Origin: Armatimonadota bacterium
GTDB taxonomy: Bacteria; Armatimonadota; HRBIN16
Assembly: GCA_026003175.1 (NCBI GenBank)
Contig: BPGT01000001.1
Location: 596,839 to 660,838, forward strand
Length of the DNA: 64,000 nucleotides
Direction of reading: 5' to 3'
Shown here in pieces: positions 54,901-63,700 of this stretch. Positions within the stretch are counted from its first letter, which is position 1. Every line of letters starts with the position of its first letter. Made by a program: the position numbers and the translations under genes. A model generated the notes under the pieces. That model did not search any database. It saw only the letters and a list, made by a program, of their open reading frames with translations, and was not told where the DNA came from.

Positions 54901-57900
54901 GTACGCCGACATTGTGCAGCGGCGCACCCGCACCCCAGAGGAAGTCGTGTCTGGTGGGCATACGCGCAAAATCGGCTACGAGTGGGGCGATACGGTGTAC
55001 GTGATTGCCTACGGCATGCAGGGGCTGGTGCCTCCTGCGCGTTCGGTCACGCTGACTCTGCGCAGCCGCGCAGCTACAGTCAACCGTACCGTTGGCGTCG
55101 TGCCTTACGGCACGGATGTAGGTGTAAACCAGAAATGGATGGCGTACCACGCCTTCCGTATCACCCCCTCGCAGGACGGCGATGCCTGGACGCCCGGTGC
55201 ACGCTACACCGCTGCAGTGCGAGTGACCTCCACAACCACCAGCGGCGGGGGCCAACAGACAGCTACGATGACGCTGGAGCGTACCCCAGACCCGTACTTC
55301 GAGTTCACCATCGCCCATCCGCTGGCGCTGCGCCTCCTGAACCCGGATGGCACAGTGAACCCGAGCCTGGAGGTGGGCTGGATCGGGCAAACGGTAGTTG
55401 GCGGTTCGGTGCCCCAGGAGCTGAGCATGAACGGTAACGCGGGCAAGTTTCTGCAGCTGGAGATGGGGTTGGTGCCCCACGGCGCCAGTAGTGCGCGACT
55501 CATCCAGATTGCCGACCGTTCGAAGGTGGCTTTGCTGGGCGGTGACCCATTGCGGGTGAAGGTACAGCGAGCGAACGTCGCATGGCACAATAATGACGAC
55601 GGCTCGCTGGCGGTGATCAACCCGCTACCGTGGGATGAACTGCCCCTGAATATCCCGAACACCAGCGTGGATTATCCCGACATTCCTGAACGTGCCGTGA
55701 GGGTATCCGCTGGCGGTGTGGACCTGTACGCCTCCTCGCGGGGTGGTGCGCTGGCAGCTCCAACCGACCCGGTGGGCGTTGCGCCCGACTGGACAAGCTG
55801 GACGCTGGTGCCCACTGTCGGCGAGACCAGTGTGCAGGTTCCGCAGTTCCAGCCGGCGAACCTCGTGGGGTTCGACGGACAGAATCCGTTTACCGCACGC
55901 GGTTACGCTACCCGCATCCGCAGACCGATTCGCGTCTATGTGGATGTGAACAACAACGGTCAGCTGGACCTGCCTGGCGGTCCGGGGCTACGCCAGACGC
56001 CTCCTGCTACACGCGAGGAGCCGTATCGAGAGTTCCGCATCACCATGGGCGTACCGCCCGATATGCGTCTGCGGGTAGAGGAGGAAACGGTAGATATCGG
56101 TGCGGTGCCACATGGCTTCGGCGTCCATCCCGACCTGACGACGCACGCCTTCCGACCGCCGATATCGGATAGCGACCCCACATACCTGAACGACCCATGG
56201 TACCGGGCGCTGAAGCCGTTCTGGAAGCCGTTCACGGTGCGCAGCCTCAGCAACGTCAACCTGCTCAACGTACGCGCGGTTGGTTCGGTGGACTATCTGG
56301 ACGCAGGCGGCAACCCGCTGTTCCAGAACCCGTTGCCCGTTACCCTGATGAGCGACCAGGTGAGCCCGTACTACTGGGAGGTTAATCCCATCGGCGACCC
56401 CACCTTCACCTTCCACAAGCCCGCGCTGACCGCAGGCTGGGTGCGCCGACCGGATGGCAGCATGGTGCAACAGAACGTGTTCACCTCGCTGGACCTGATT
56501 TACGACCCGATATGGTTGACGTTCCGTCCGCCGCTATATAACGGCTTCCCGGGTATGCACACGTTGCACAAGCCACGCCCGGATAGTAGCCCAACGGTAC
56601 TGTCCATCCCCGACAAGCCCTATCCGGGCGCGGCTGGTGGTGCGTTCGACAACGTGCAGACCGCCAAGCCGCTGGTCAGCGTGCAGGTTCCGCTTGGCAC
56701 GCCAGCGGGAACCTATAGCAACTATATCCGCATCTTCGAGGCAGCGTCGTGGAACCCGTATGTGCTGGGTATCCTGGCGAACAACGAACCGGCACAGCCC
56801 GTCAGTGAACCCACGATGCGCGTGAAGGTAACGGTCACCGAATCGCGCCTGACCAACAGCTGGGCGAGCGGCTCCCTGCCTCAGCTGGACACCGTATGGC
56901 AGGGTACGCCGCCGCAACCCGGACAGCCAGGCTACCTGGCAGCGAACGTACAGCCCGCCGCGCTGATGTTGCCGGATAGTCTGTTGCTGGCATGGAGCAG
57001 TAACTGGAGCCGAAACCGCGTGACCGAAGACGGAACCGACAGCTATCGCGAGACGCAACCTTCTGGTAGCAACGCCTGGTTCCTGCATGTGGCGGTGCTG
57101 CCGCGTGATACACAGCGCGGCGTGTGGACGCCTGCTTCACCCAACCAGTGGTGGAGCGGACGCAGCGTGGAGTACCCGCGCGACCCGACGAACAGCTCCG
57201 TGCGCGACAAGTACGGCAGGTTGTTCACCACCCAGCCGGGCACGGTGATACCGTCCTCCATCAAACACTATTCGCCCACCTTCTTCGTCGTGGGCGGACA
57301 AACCTACCTGCTCTGGCAGGGGCAGGCGGCAAAGAGGCAGAATACAGGCGTGGTGCTCACGGAGAACGTCACCTTTGTCGCACCTGTGGCAAATGGTGTG
57401 CCAGGAACCCCTGTCGCGCTGGGCAACGATGTCTGGCTACCGCGCTTCCAGCCTCGTGTGGTGGTAGTGGGCAATACGCCGGTGATGTTCTGGTATAGTG
57501 GCGCCAGCGGACGCTACACTATCTATTACAACGCCTGCCTAGGCAACCCGCTGAACCCCAGCGCATGGACGCGCGACCAGCAGTTGCCTGTGCCCGCTGT
57601 GGTGACCAACGCCTTTGAACCATTGGCGATCCCGCGCCAGGGTGCTATCGACGTCATCTACACAGCGTCCACCAAGACCAGGCAGACCAACGAGCTGATA
57701 CTCACCCGCTTTACGCTGGGCGGTGGAGGCAGACTGGTTCCGATGAACCTGCCACCGGTGCGGGGCGAGGTGCTGCAGCGCATCGGAACCACCAATGTAT
57801 GGATGTCGCGCGACCTGTCGTGGAACCGCAATCAGCGCATCCGTATCTGGCGTGTGGGCGACCCGCATCCGCTGGCAGCCAACGATATCCAGCAATCAGG

Positions 57901-58819
57901 CGACCCGGCAGTATACTGGTACGACCAGCGTTACGACTCGAACACGGGCATCCTGTACCTCACCCGCTACACCGACAGCGCACGCACGCAAATCGACTGG
58001 CAGGCGGTGATTGACCTGTCGGCGGGCACGGTGACGTTCCCGTATCGCGCGCCCTCGCGCACCGATGTGGTGTTCGCAGACTACACGCCGCGCGCCATGC
58101 GGCTGACCGCCAATCACGGCTGGAACTCGCTCGTGCCGAACGATGGCGTGCCGGTTCCGCAGCCCATCGCCTTTTACGCTGGCGCAAACAGCGCACCCAC
58201 CGGCGGACTGGAGAAGTCGCAGAACCCGCGCTGGAAGTACATTCTGCCCGCGTTGAATAACCCCACGCAGTCGCCTCCGGTAGACCGGTTGTGGCTGTTC
58301 TATCGCAAGTCCACCGGTTCTACGCCGACGGAGGTGTTCGTGGTGAAGACCATGCGCCTGGGGGTGCAACTGCCTGCGCCCGTCTTCACCCCGGTTATCA
58401 CCGATGGGCAGGGCGAGCGTCGCCCCGATGTGTCGGGCGTGACGGTAACAGGCATCAGCGCACCTATTGGTCCGGTAGAGGTGGACTTTGCGCGAGGGCG
58501 GATCTACTTCACCGAGGCGGATGAAGGCAAACTGGTCAGCATCACCTACACCGCCCTCGATGCGCAGGGCAACCCGGAGGCATCGCCTCGCACGATAGTG
58601 GGTGTGGTGCGCTGGATAGACGAAACCTCCGAAGCCACCGAAGGTTCGCAGGCAATGGTGCCGCTGGTTGGCGCCACCAGCGAAAGCGGGCTGTTCGCGC
58701 TGAAGGACGAGTTTGAACCGAAGGTGTGGCTGTTCTGGAGCAGCACACGCGCCGGTACCAGTGACCTGTTCTTCCAGACATTCAGTCCGAGGCTTTATCC
58801 TGATGTAATCGTTCCATAA
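51998..58819 (+). CDS. Giant exported protein with golvesin-like domains and PQQ propeller
   Basis: A 2273-residue protein with a signal peptide (RNWLIAWVIGSVLLMQCALQA). The start of the mature chain, FPMFRRDPQRTGATNLS, is the usual beginning of a PQQ-like propeller. Two golvesin-like carbohydrate-binding domains follow: about 145-280 (QIAVWFPSSGTQ, VNQTTGGQWIRLG, GRLVVFDGVRF) and about 410-505 (YTIYVWLPQDDG, NTAGGQWFSLGTYLM, GRVAIADAARF). Propeller blades at about 515-935 read VFFSANDGKVYALDAVGNGDG and similar. The rest, about 1300 residues, is beta-rich with no family I can name. Probably a surface protein that binds glycans. ATG preceded by GGGAGTGAG. Confidence 0.75.
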   Translation: MATARNWLIAWVIGSVLLMQCALQADDFPMFRRDPQRTGATNLSTEPGPGRAYLRWWWPAQQDRGVTLEIDRDGVNRAGDYAVIQGSVTTIQITDPNAVTDGFRDSYDYATAVNPSNTQDPTSGATVVVRWRNATPNELDPNDSAYNPLVARPTRYQIAVWFPSSGTQGNRNVREAVYKVRYPTGTSTYGEIILIVNQTTGGQWIRLGRAGSIAYIRNQSGQWERTQLQSDLMFPFDGRRPVEVYAYNTSTHTDEDGNFDDAGRLVVFDGVRFMPDLGAFYSSPVAATIQVAPGQLVQRVFIGRIEHVPDENDPTASVQIGVMYCFDNAGRVVWRYPLNVTGQRAVTVDDADGAPTFQADPAWTVPGTLQPDPFGMSYVQATVVGTTDPTTWSRVRWQPDLQPSNGAETARYTIYVWLPQDDGTVNRTRVARYIVHHEEGNTVVEVDQTQNTAGGQWFSLGTYLMRQGTTNYVELVNYSRVASEVTEGRVAIADAARFVEQGTGASGIFSTPVVETVPMRLSGGSVADRQVVFFSANDGKVYALDAVGNGDGTTFSYWVWPQEPLNERPVVGSFGYSSPVVVNIGTSGTPDWRLYVANSNGRVYCLDASGNGDFSASNPGTTDRIWVYPAADKAAVVNGFVSSPAYNRTAGEGPTIFVGGLDGRLYALDADGSGGTTTERWIYPGKYEPASGSDPALPEELPLDPISTTPAVFDGKVYFAAADGRVYCVKEKGTGRRRTERVWVWPYAQRPPVSTVGDEDPVEPFLYSSPAVAAQVNTITGVRDVVFIGDRGGTVYALDAQGTGDGKTVLVWQDVTDPLNPKPSGSGSLGAAVYSSITFTQIIPSRSTTGTPPVPAVVFGLMDGKVLALNAFNGGPGTFRQVLDNNNNLINVRGDVIWGWQTLGEQVFASPAVANDWMYIAGDDGIIYAFSPTGGYLTPGEPPGAELVDVALSPNLANLQVEVFTAQEYADIVQRRTRTPEEVVSGGHTRKIGYEWGDTVYVIAYGMQGLVPPARSVTLTLRSRAATVNRTVGVVPYGTDVGVNQKWMAYHAFRITPSQDGDAWTPGARYTAAVRVTSTTTSGGGQQTATMTLERTPDPYFEFTIAHPLALRLLNPDGTVNPSLEVGWIGQTVVGGSVPQELSMNGNAGKFLQLEMGLVPHGASSARLIQIADRSKVALLGGDPLRVKVQRANVAWHNNDDGSLAVINPLPWDELPLNIPNTSVDYPDIPERAVRVSAGGVDLYASSRGGALAAPTDPVGVAPDWTSWTLVPTVGETSVQVPQFQPANLVGFDGQNPFTARGYATRIRRPIRVYVDVNNNGQLDLPGGPGLRQTPPATREEPYREFRITMGVPPDMRLRVEEETVDIGAVPHGFGVHPDLTTHAFRPPISDSDPTYLNDPWYRALKPFWKPFTVRSLSNVNLLNVRAVGSVDYLDAGGNPLFQNPLPVTLMSDQVSPYYWEVNPIGDPTFTFHKPALTAGWVRRPDGSMVQQNVFTSLDLIYDPIWLTFRPPLYNGFPGMHTLHKPRPDSSPTVLSIPDKPYPGAAGGAFDNVQTAKPLVSVQVPLGTPAGTYSNYIRIFEAASWNPYVLGILANNEPAQPVSEPTMRVKVTVTESRLTNSWASGSLPQLDTVWQGTPPQPGQPGYLAANVQPAALMLPDSLLLAWSSNWSRNRVTEDGTDSYRETQPSGSNAWFLHVAVLPRDTQRGVWTPASPNQWWSGRSVEYPRDPTNSSVRDKYGRLFTTQPGTVIPSSIKHYSPTFFVVGGQTYLLWQGQAAKRQNTGVVLTENVTFVAPVANGVPGTPVALGNDVWLPRFQPRVVVVGNTPVMFWYSGASGRYTIYYNACLGNPLNPSAWTRDQQLPVPAVVTNAFEPLAIPRQGAIDVIYTASTKTRQTNELILTRFTLGGGGRLVPMNLPPVRGEVLQRIGTTNVWMSRDLSWNRNQRIRIWRVGDPHPLAANDIQQSGDPAVYWYDQRYDSNTGILYLTRYTDSARTQIDWQAVIDLSAGTVTFPYRAPSRTDVVFADYTPRAMRLTANHGWNSLVPNDGVPVPQPIAFYAGANSAPTGGLEKSQNPRWKYILPALNNPTQSPPVDRLWLFYRKSTGSTPTEVFVVKTMRLGVQLPAPVFTPVITDGQGERRPDVSGVTVTGISAPIGPVEVDFARGRIYFTEADEGKLVSITYTALDAQGNPEASPRTIVGVVRWIDETSEATEGSQAMVPLVGATSESGLFALKDEFEPKVWLFWSSTRAGTSDLFFQTFSPRLYPDVIVP

Positions 58820-58829
58820 GGGATATTGC

Positions 58830-58878
58830 TCTCACCCTCAGCCCCTCTCCCAGAGGTTTGGGAGAGGGGTTGTTGTTT
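58830..58878. terminator. REP-like inverted repeat acting as terminator
   Basis: CCCCTCTCCCA (58842-58852) pairs with TGGGAGAGGGG (58859-58869) across a 6-base loop, followed by TTGTTGTTT. It belongs to the CTCACCCTCAGCCCCTCTCCC type of repeat seen in many bacterial genomes. It ends the 2273-residue gene and may also end transcripts from the right. Confidence 0.8.
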
Positions 58879-58980
58879 ATCGGGCGATTGTTTCTATCCG
58901 CACGCTGTTCAGGTTTTGCGGTTCCACGCGCTCACTCAAACCCAATATCTCGATGCCGACGACACGGATAAATAGCACAA
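58877..58980 (-). pseudogene. Remnant of a minus-strand coding sequence (C-terminus)
   Basis: On the minus strand the last codons before TAA (58877-58879) read FIRVVGIEILGLSERVEPQ and then NLNSVRIETIAR. They use GC-rich codons (CGT GTC GTC GGC ATC GAG, then GTG and CTG), unlike the AT-richer island. Upstream of about 58985 the same frame becomes unconvincing, because it runs antisense to the methyltransferase gene. I read this as the C-terminal stub of a gene cut by insertion of the methyltransferase cassette. It could still be chance. Confidence 0.35.
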
Positions 58981-59048
58981 CTGGAAGGAATCTGCTACTC
59001 CTTGCGCCAATCAGAGTTGCAGAAAACTCGGTAACGAGGTTGGAAAGA

Positions 59049-59993
59049 ATGCTTGATGTCCTCGATTTATTCGCGGGCGCTGGCGGGCTATCCACAGGGT
59101 TCAGAAAAGCTGGTTTTAGAGTTACTGGCGTAGACATTGAGCCAGCTACCAAGCAGATATTCGATATTAACGACATCGGCACTGCATTGCAGGCTAATCT
59201 GGCGAGGGAACCCGTCTGTGCATCTTTCGAAAATATCCCTGTAATCACTGGAGGGCCTCCATGCCGTCCGTGGTCGAGTCTCAATATAACTCGTCGCGGT
59301 GACAAACACCCGGACAGCGGGTTGCTGGATTTATTTTTTGAGCATGTTCTGGCGATTCGCCCGGAGATTTTCTTTATGGAAAATGTTCCTCTCTTGCGGA
59401 ACGACGAGAGGTACCGTTGTGCTATTGAGGACATGCGCAAGAACGGGTATACGGTCGACAGTGAGGTGGTTTGTTACAGTAATTTCGGTGCTCCCGTAGC
59501 AAGGCATCGCCTGTTCACCGTAGGCATACGACGATCTGTATCAGGAGCAACCGATTTCTTCCTGCGCCTCAAAATGAACCAGAAGGAGCCAGAAACTGTA
59601 GGATCGGCAATAAGATGGCTGAGGGATTTTCAGCGCAGCGAGTATCCAGACCACGTCTGGCCACAGCTTAAAACTATCGAGCGTTATGAGAAGTACTACA
59701 GAACGGGCAAGTACGGCTGGTACCGGCTGGATTATGAAAAGCCCGCCCCTTCGTTCGGAAATGTTATGAAGACCTATATTCTGCATCCAGAGGCAGGACA
59801 AAATGGCTTCCCATTACGTGTAATATCTGTGCGTGAAGCCCTGTGTATCATGGGTTTTGACCGGCAGTTTCAACTGCCAGAAGGTCTTGCAATGTCCAAA
59901 AAATACCAGATGGTTGCAGATGCTGTCAGCCCTCTGGTATCATTTGCTTGTGCACGAATCATTCGGGACATGCTGGAGCGTGATGGTTCTTGA
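59049..59993 (+). CDS. DNA (cytosine-5) methyltransferase, DISARM drmMII-like
   Basis: A 314-residue enzyme that would transfer a methyl group from SAM to cytosine C5. Motif I is DLFAGAGGLSTGF at 6-18. The catalytic Cys72 is in GGPPCRPWS (motif IV). The ENV motif is at 111-113 (FFMENVP). Motif VIII is GAPVARHRLF, with Val in place of the usual Gln. Motif X is VADAVSPLVSFA. The target-recognition region (about 160-270) is small, so specificity cannot be read. The frame is open back to 58953, but ATG at 59049 behind GAGGTTGGAAAG gives the family start. Codon use and GC differ from the pilus genes. It overlaps the glycosylase by 4 bases. Confidence 0.9.
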   Translation: MLDVLDLFAGAGGLSTGFRKAGFRVTGVDIEPATKQIFDINDIGTALQANLAREPVCASFENIPVITGGPPCRPWSSLNITRRGDKHPDSGLLDLFFEHVLAIRPEIFFMENVPLLRNDERYRCAIEDMRKNGYTVDSEVVCYSNFGAPVARHRLFTVGIRRSVSGATDFFLRLKMNQKEPETVGSAIRWLRDFQRSEYPDHVWPQLKTIERYEKYYRTGKYGWYRLDYEKPAPSFGNVMKTYILHPEAGQNGFPLRVISVREALCIMGFDRQFQLPEGLAMSKKYQMVADAVSPLVSFACARIIRDMLERDGS

Positions 59994-60721
59994 GTGCAGA
60001 AAGGCAGAAAGCAGGATGGCATCTCCCTGCGGAATTCGACGTCGTTGCCTTTCGCTGCGACCTGCTCGGATGGTGGAAGGATAACCAGCGAGTTTTTCCG
60101 TGGCGGGAGACTCGCGACCCTTATAGAATACTTATTGCTGAAATCCTGCTGCATAGAACTCGTGCAGAACAGGTGGTTCCTCTGTATCATCGCGTTCTGC
60201 GCAGGTTTCCGAATGTATTCAATCTGGCTGCTGCAGACTACCAGGAGATTGAGAATGAGCTTCGGTCGGCGGGGCTAACCTGGAGAATCCAGTTGTTGCA
60301 CGAGATGGCAAGGCAAGTTGTGGAAAAACACAACGGCGTGTTGCCACAAGACAGTATACAGTTACAATCACTGCCTGGCATAAGCCATTATATTGCCTCA
60401 GCGGTGCGGTGTTTTGCATGGGGGTACCCTGAGGCTCTCCTTGATACGAACACCGTCAGGATTGCTGGAAGATTGTTCGGTCTGAGGATTACCGATGGTT
60501 CAAGACGGAGCAGGCTGTTTCAGAATGTGCTGACACAACTTCTGGATAGAGAATGTCCCAGAGATTTCAACTTTGCGCTCATCGACCTGGGAGCAACCGT
60601 GTGTAGAAGTCGCAATCCGGTGTGCTTATCATGTCCCGTTCGGATACACTGTTCTTATGGTCGAAATGTGATATCAACACAGGAGGAACACAGCGATCAT
60701 GCGCGAGATGTTTGTCACTGA
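59990..60721 (+). CDS. HhH-GPD DNA glycosylase, Mig-like thymine/G-mismatch type
   Basis: A 243-residue base-excision repair enzyme. The N-terminal FPWRETRDPYRILIAEILLHRT resembles Mig of Methanothermobacter as I remember it (FPWR..RDPY.ILI.EILL.RT). The HhH motif is LPGISHYIASAV with Tyr134, and the catalytic Asp is Asp152 in LLDTNTVRI, 18 residues later. In Mig the same Tyr/Asp pair is used, whereas MutY has Ser and Nth has Lys there. Four cysteines form the [4Fe-4S] ligands (C-x6-C-x2-C-x5-C, residues 205-221). The start is TTG overlapping the methyltransferase stop as TTGA. It probably excises T opposite G formed when 5-methylcytosine deaminates. Confidence 0.85.
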   Translation: MSAERQKAGWHLPAEFDVVAFRCDLLGWWKDNQRVFPWRETRDPYRILIAEILLHRTRAEQVVPLYHRVLRRFPNVFNLAAADYQEIENELRSAGLTWRIQLLHEMARQVVEKHNGVLPQDSIQLQSLPGISHYIASAVRCFAWGYPEALLDTNTVRIAGRLFGLRITDGSRRSRLFQNVLTQLLDRECPRDFNFALIDLGATVCRSRNPVCLSCPVRIHCSYGRNVISTQEEHSDHARDVCH

Positions 60722-63700
60722 GCTGGTGAAGGATGTACTTGGCCCGCGTGGTGGCAGGTGCGAAACCCTGCCTCAGAGTCCTCTGAGCGAGTATATCACC
60801 GGAGTTCTGACTCCACGGGAGGAGCCTGAGCGCGATATTGACGCGACGGCTGATTTACCTGCTGAAGGGTATACAGGAGAAGCAGAGGACGAATCGATGG
60901 ATACAGACATCCTTTCACCTCTTCTTCTCTCGCCTGTGCTTGACCCGCAAAGCCGTCCGCACTCTATTGGTCTGTCTTTCACTGTTGAATCGGATGGTGT
61001 CCCTGAGATTGAAGTGTGTATCACCTGGGCACGTTACTTTCTGTACAGAAAGGATAGTCCGGACAAACAGGGCAAAGAGTGGAAAAGAAAACCCCGTTTC
61101 AGCATTCAGCGCATCCAGTGTCAGGCTCAACCTCAGGAGCTGTGGATTGATGAACAGGGAAACCTGTGCAATGACGGGTGTGCTGAAATCTCGCTGTACG
61201 TGCGCTGCAAGCAGATGAAAGACAGCACATCTGTCATCATGCTGTACCTCATAAACAGAATGCGCGTTCAAAACAAAGAGGACGTGCAGGACGAGGAGAA
61301 AAAGCAGTTCTTTACAGAATGCTGTGTTTTTCAGCCTCAGATACGAGTCAAATGTTTGTCAGGAACACGAATAGTTCCTCGTATCACATCTCTTTCCTCT
61401 GACGAGGAGGAGCAGCGGCTTCATTTTCTGTATCGAGATTATCCTGTTCTTGCCAGAGGATACCTGTGTTCTGCTGTGTGGAAAGAAATTGACCCGGAAG
61501 TGAAGGTGGAAAACCCTGATCTGGATTTCCCCGACGCACAGAAACAGCCGCCATTTTACTGGGTTGATGGAGAGCTTCTGCCGGAGGATGACCGCCGGCG
61601 TTTCTCACCGCCCGATGTCAGAACAGAGTTTGTTCCGCTCTACCCTGTGCAGGCACCGCTCCTCGAGTGGCGTGGCGAGTATGGTCCGGCTCCAGAAACC
61701 AGAGCAGACAACCTCGCGGAACTGTGGGAACCACAGCAGATAGAAGAGGGGCTTCAACCTCTGGTTGACGGATACAGGAAATGGATCTGCAGACTCCGTG
61801 ATGAGGCAAACTCTCTGCAGCCCGACGAGAGAAGAATTGCAGACAATCTGTTAGACGAATGTGATCGGGTTGCAGAAAGGATTCAGAAGGGTATTGATCT
61901 TCTTCGAAACGACGACGATGTCCGGCTCTCTTTCTGCTTTGCAATGAAGGCGATGGCTGTACAGGCGGGGTGGCCGAAAGGGAGCGGCAGGAAGGCGCTG
62001 GAGTGGCATCCGTTTCAGCTCGCATTTATCCTGATGTGTCTGGATTCGGTTGCCAATCCCGAATCACATGATCGTGAAGTATGCGACCTGTTGTGGGTAC
62101 CCACTGGAGCCGGTAAAACGGAGGCGTATCTCGCGCTGGCTGCTTTCACCATGGCTTACCGCAGGCGCAGAGCACTGAAGCGGGAGAAAGGTGACAGGAC
62201 GGGCGCAGGTGTCGCCGTTATTTCGCGGTATACCCTTCGTCTGTTAACCATCCAGCAATTCCGTCGTACCCTCAAAATGGTGACAGCCTGTGAATACCTC
62301 AGGGTATATGGTCTGGGCAAAAACAAATCCGTCGGCTGGCGACCAGAAAAGTGCAGCAGTATGACTGATAACTTCATCTGGGGTTCTTCCCGCTTCAGTG
62401 CAGGATTATGGGTGGGAGGTGGTGTTACCCCCAACCGTCTACTCAAAACATGGGGAGGCGGCCGAGACATTTACGGAGCTGTTGAGATATTAACTGGCAA
62501 AAAAGGAGAAGGAGAGCCGGCGCAGGTTTTGAACTGTCCAGCCTGTAACACTCTGCTGGCGTTTTCCGAACTTCCAGAAGGTGAACACATACTCTACTAT
62601 GTTGTTAGCAAGCTGCCGTCCGATCCGCAAAGCCGGTCACTGCCTCAGCAGAGTACTTTTCAGGCAACCATTCGAGAGGTGCATATCCTGTCTTCGGGTT
62701 TTAAGACACTGGAGGTTCATCTCTCATGTGAACAAAAAGTGACCGCGGACGAGGTCGATAGATGGTGGAAAGAGGAAGTGGAAAAGTGGCTCGGCCAGTC
62801 AGGAGGCAGTGGAGCCTTTGCACGTGCATCACGCCCTGGCTACTTCGTACGCAGCTACGACAAAAAAAGTGGGAATTTAGAATGCTATGACTTTGACATC
62901 TACTGTCCCAACCCGAATTGCCCGCTTCACATACCCTGGGTTGAGGGATCTCCCATGGGAGATTATCAGGCCTACCAGAATACGAATGTACGGCTCTGGA
63001 AACTTCCTGATGGTAATCGGAACATCTACCCGCAAGACCCCTTCAGGCGCGAATCGTCTTGCTATTCCGATAGAGTACCCATCCCTGCTTACACTGTAGA
63101 TGAGCAGGTGTATCATCGCTGTCCTTCCATCGTGATAGCAACTGTGGACAAATTCGCTCGACTCGCTTTCGAGCCCCGTGCGTCGGCGCTATTTGGCAAT
63201 GTGAGCCATTATCACTGCATCCGGGGTTATTATCGTCCCTGCGCTCATTCTGAAGGCAATAGAGAGCACCCGTCTCCTGTCGGCACCAAAAATGCACGTA
63301 ACTATATTTCCATCCCGCCACCTGACCCCCCGGACCTCATTCTGCAGGATGAGCTTCATCTCATTGAGGGACCGCTGGGAGGACTGGTGGGCATTTATGA
63401 GACTGCGGTGGACTTTCTTTGTTCTGGAACAGGGAATCATTCGCCGAAGTATATTGCCTCCACAGCCACAATCAGGCGAGCACAGGAGCAGGTCCGTTCT
63501 CTTTTCAGCCGCACACTGCAGATTTTTCCTCCGCCGGGGCTGAGGGTGGATGATAGCTTCTTCATCCACTTCACACGAGGGCATCCGCTTCGAGATAAAA
63601 ACCCGGGACGTCTCTACGTCGGCATCTGTGCGCCCGGCAGAGGACCACTGACGCCTGTTGTGCGCATCTGGGCGCGTTTGCTGCATACAGCTCAATGTTT

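Noticed and set aside
58830-58878. An attachment site for the defence island
   Set aside because: The sequence is a common REP-like terminator and no second copy is seen at the other border, which lies outside the window.
59049-59993. A classical restriction-modification system
   Set aside because: No restriction endonuclease gene is next to the methyltransferase; a repair glycosylase and a helicase follow instead.
59990-60721. Plain MutY or endonuclease III
   Set aside because: The HhH loop has Tyr where MutY has Ser and Nth has Lys, and there is no MutY C-terminal NUDIX-like domain.
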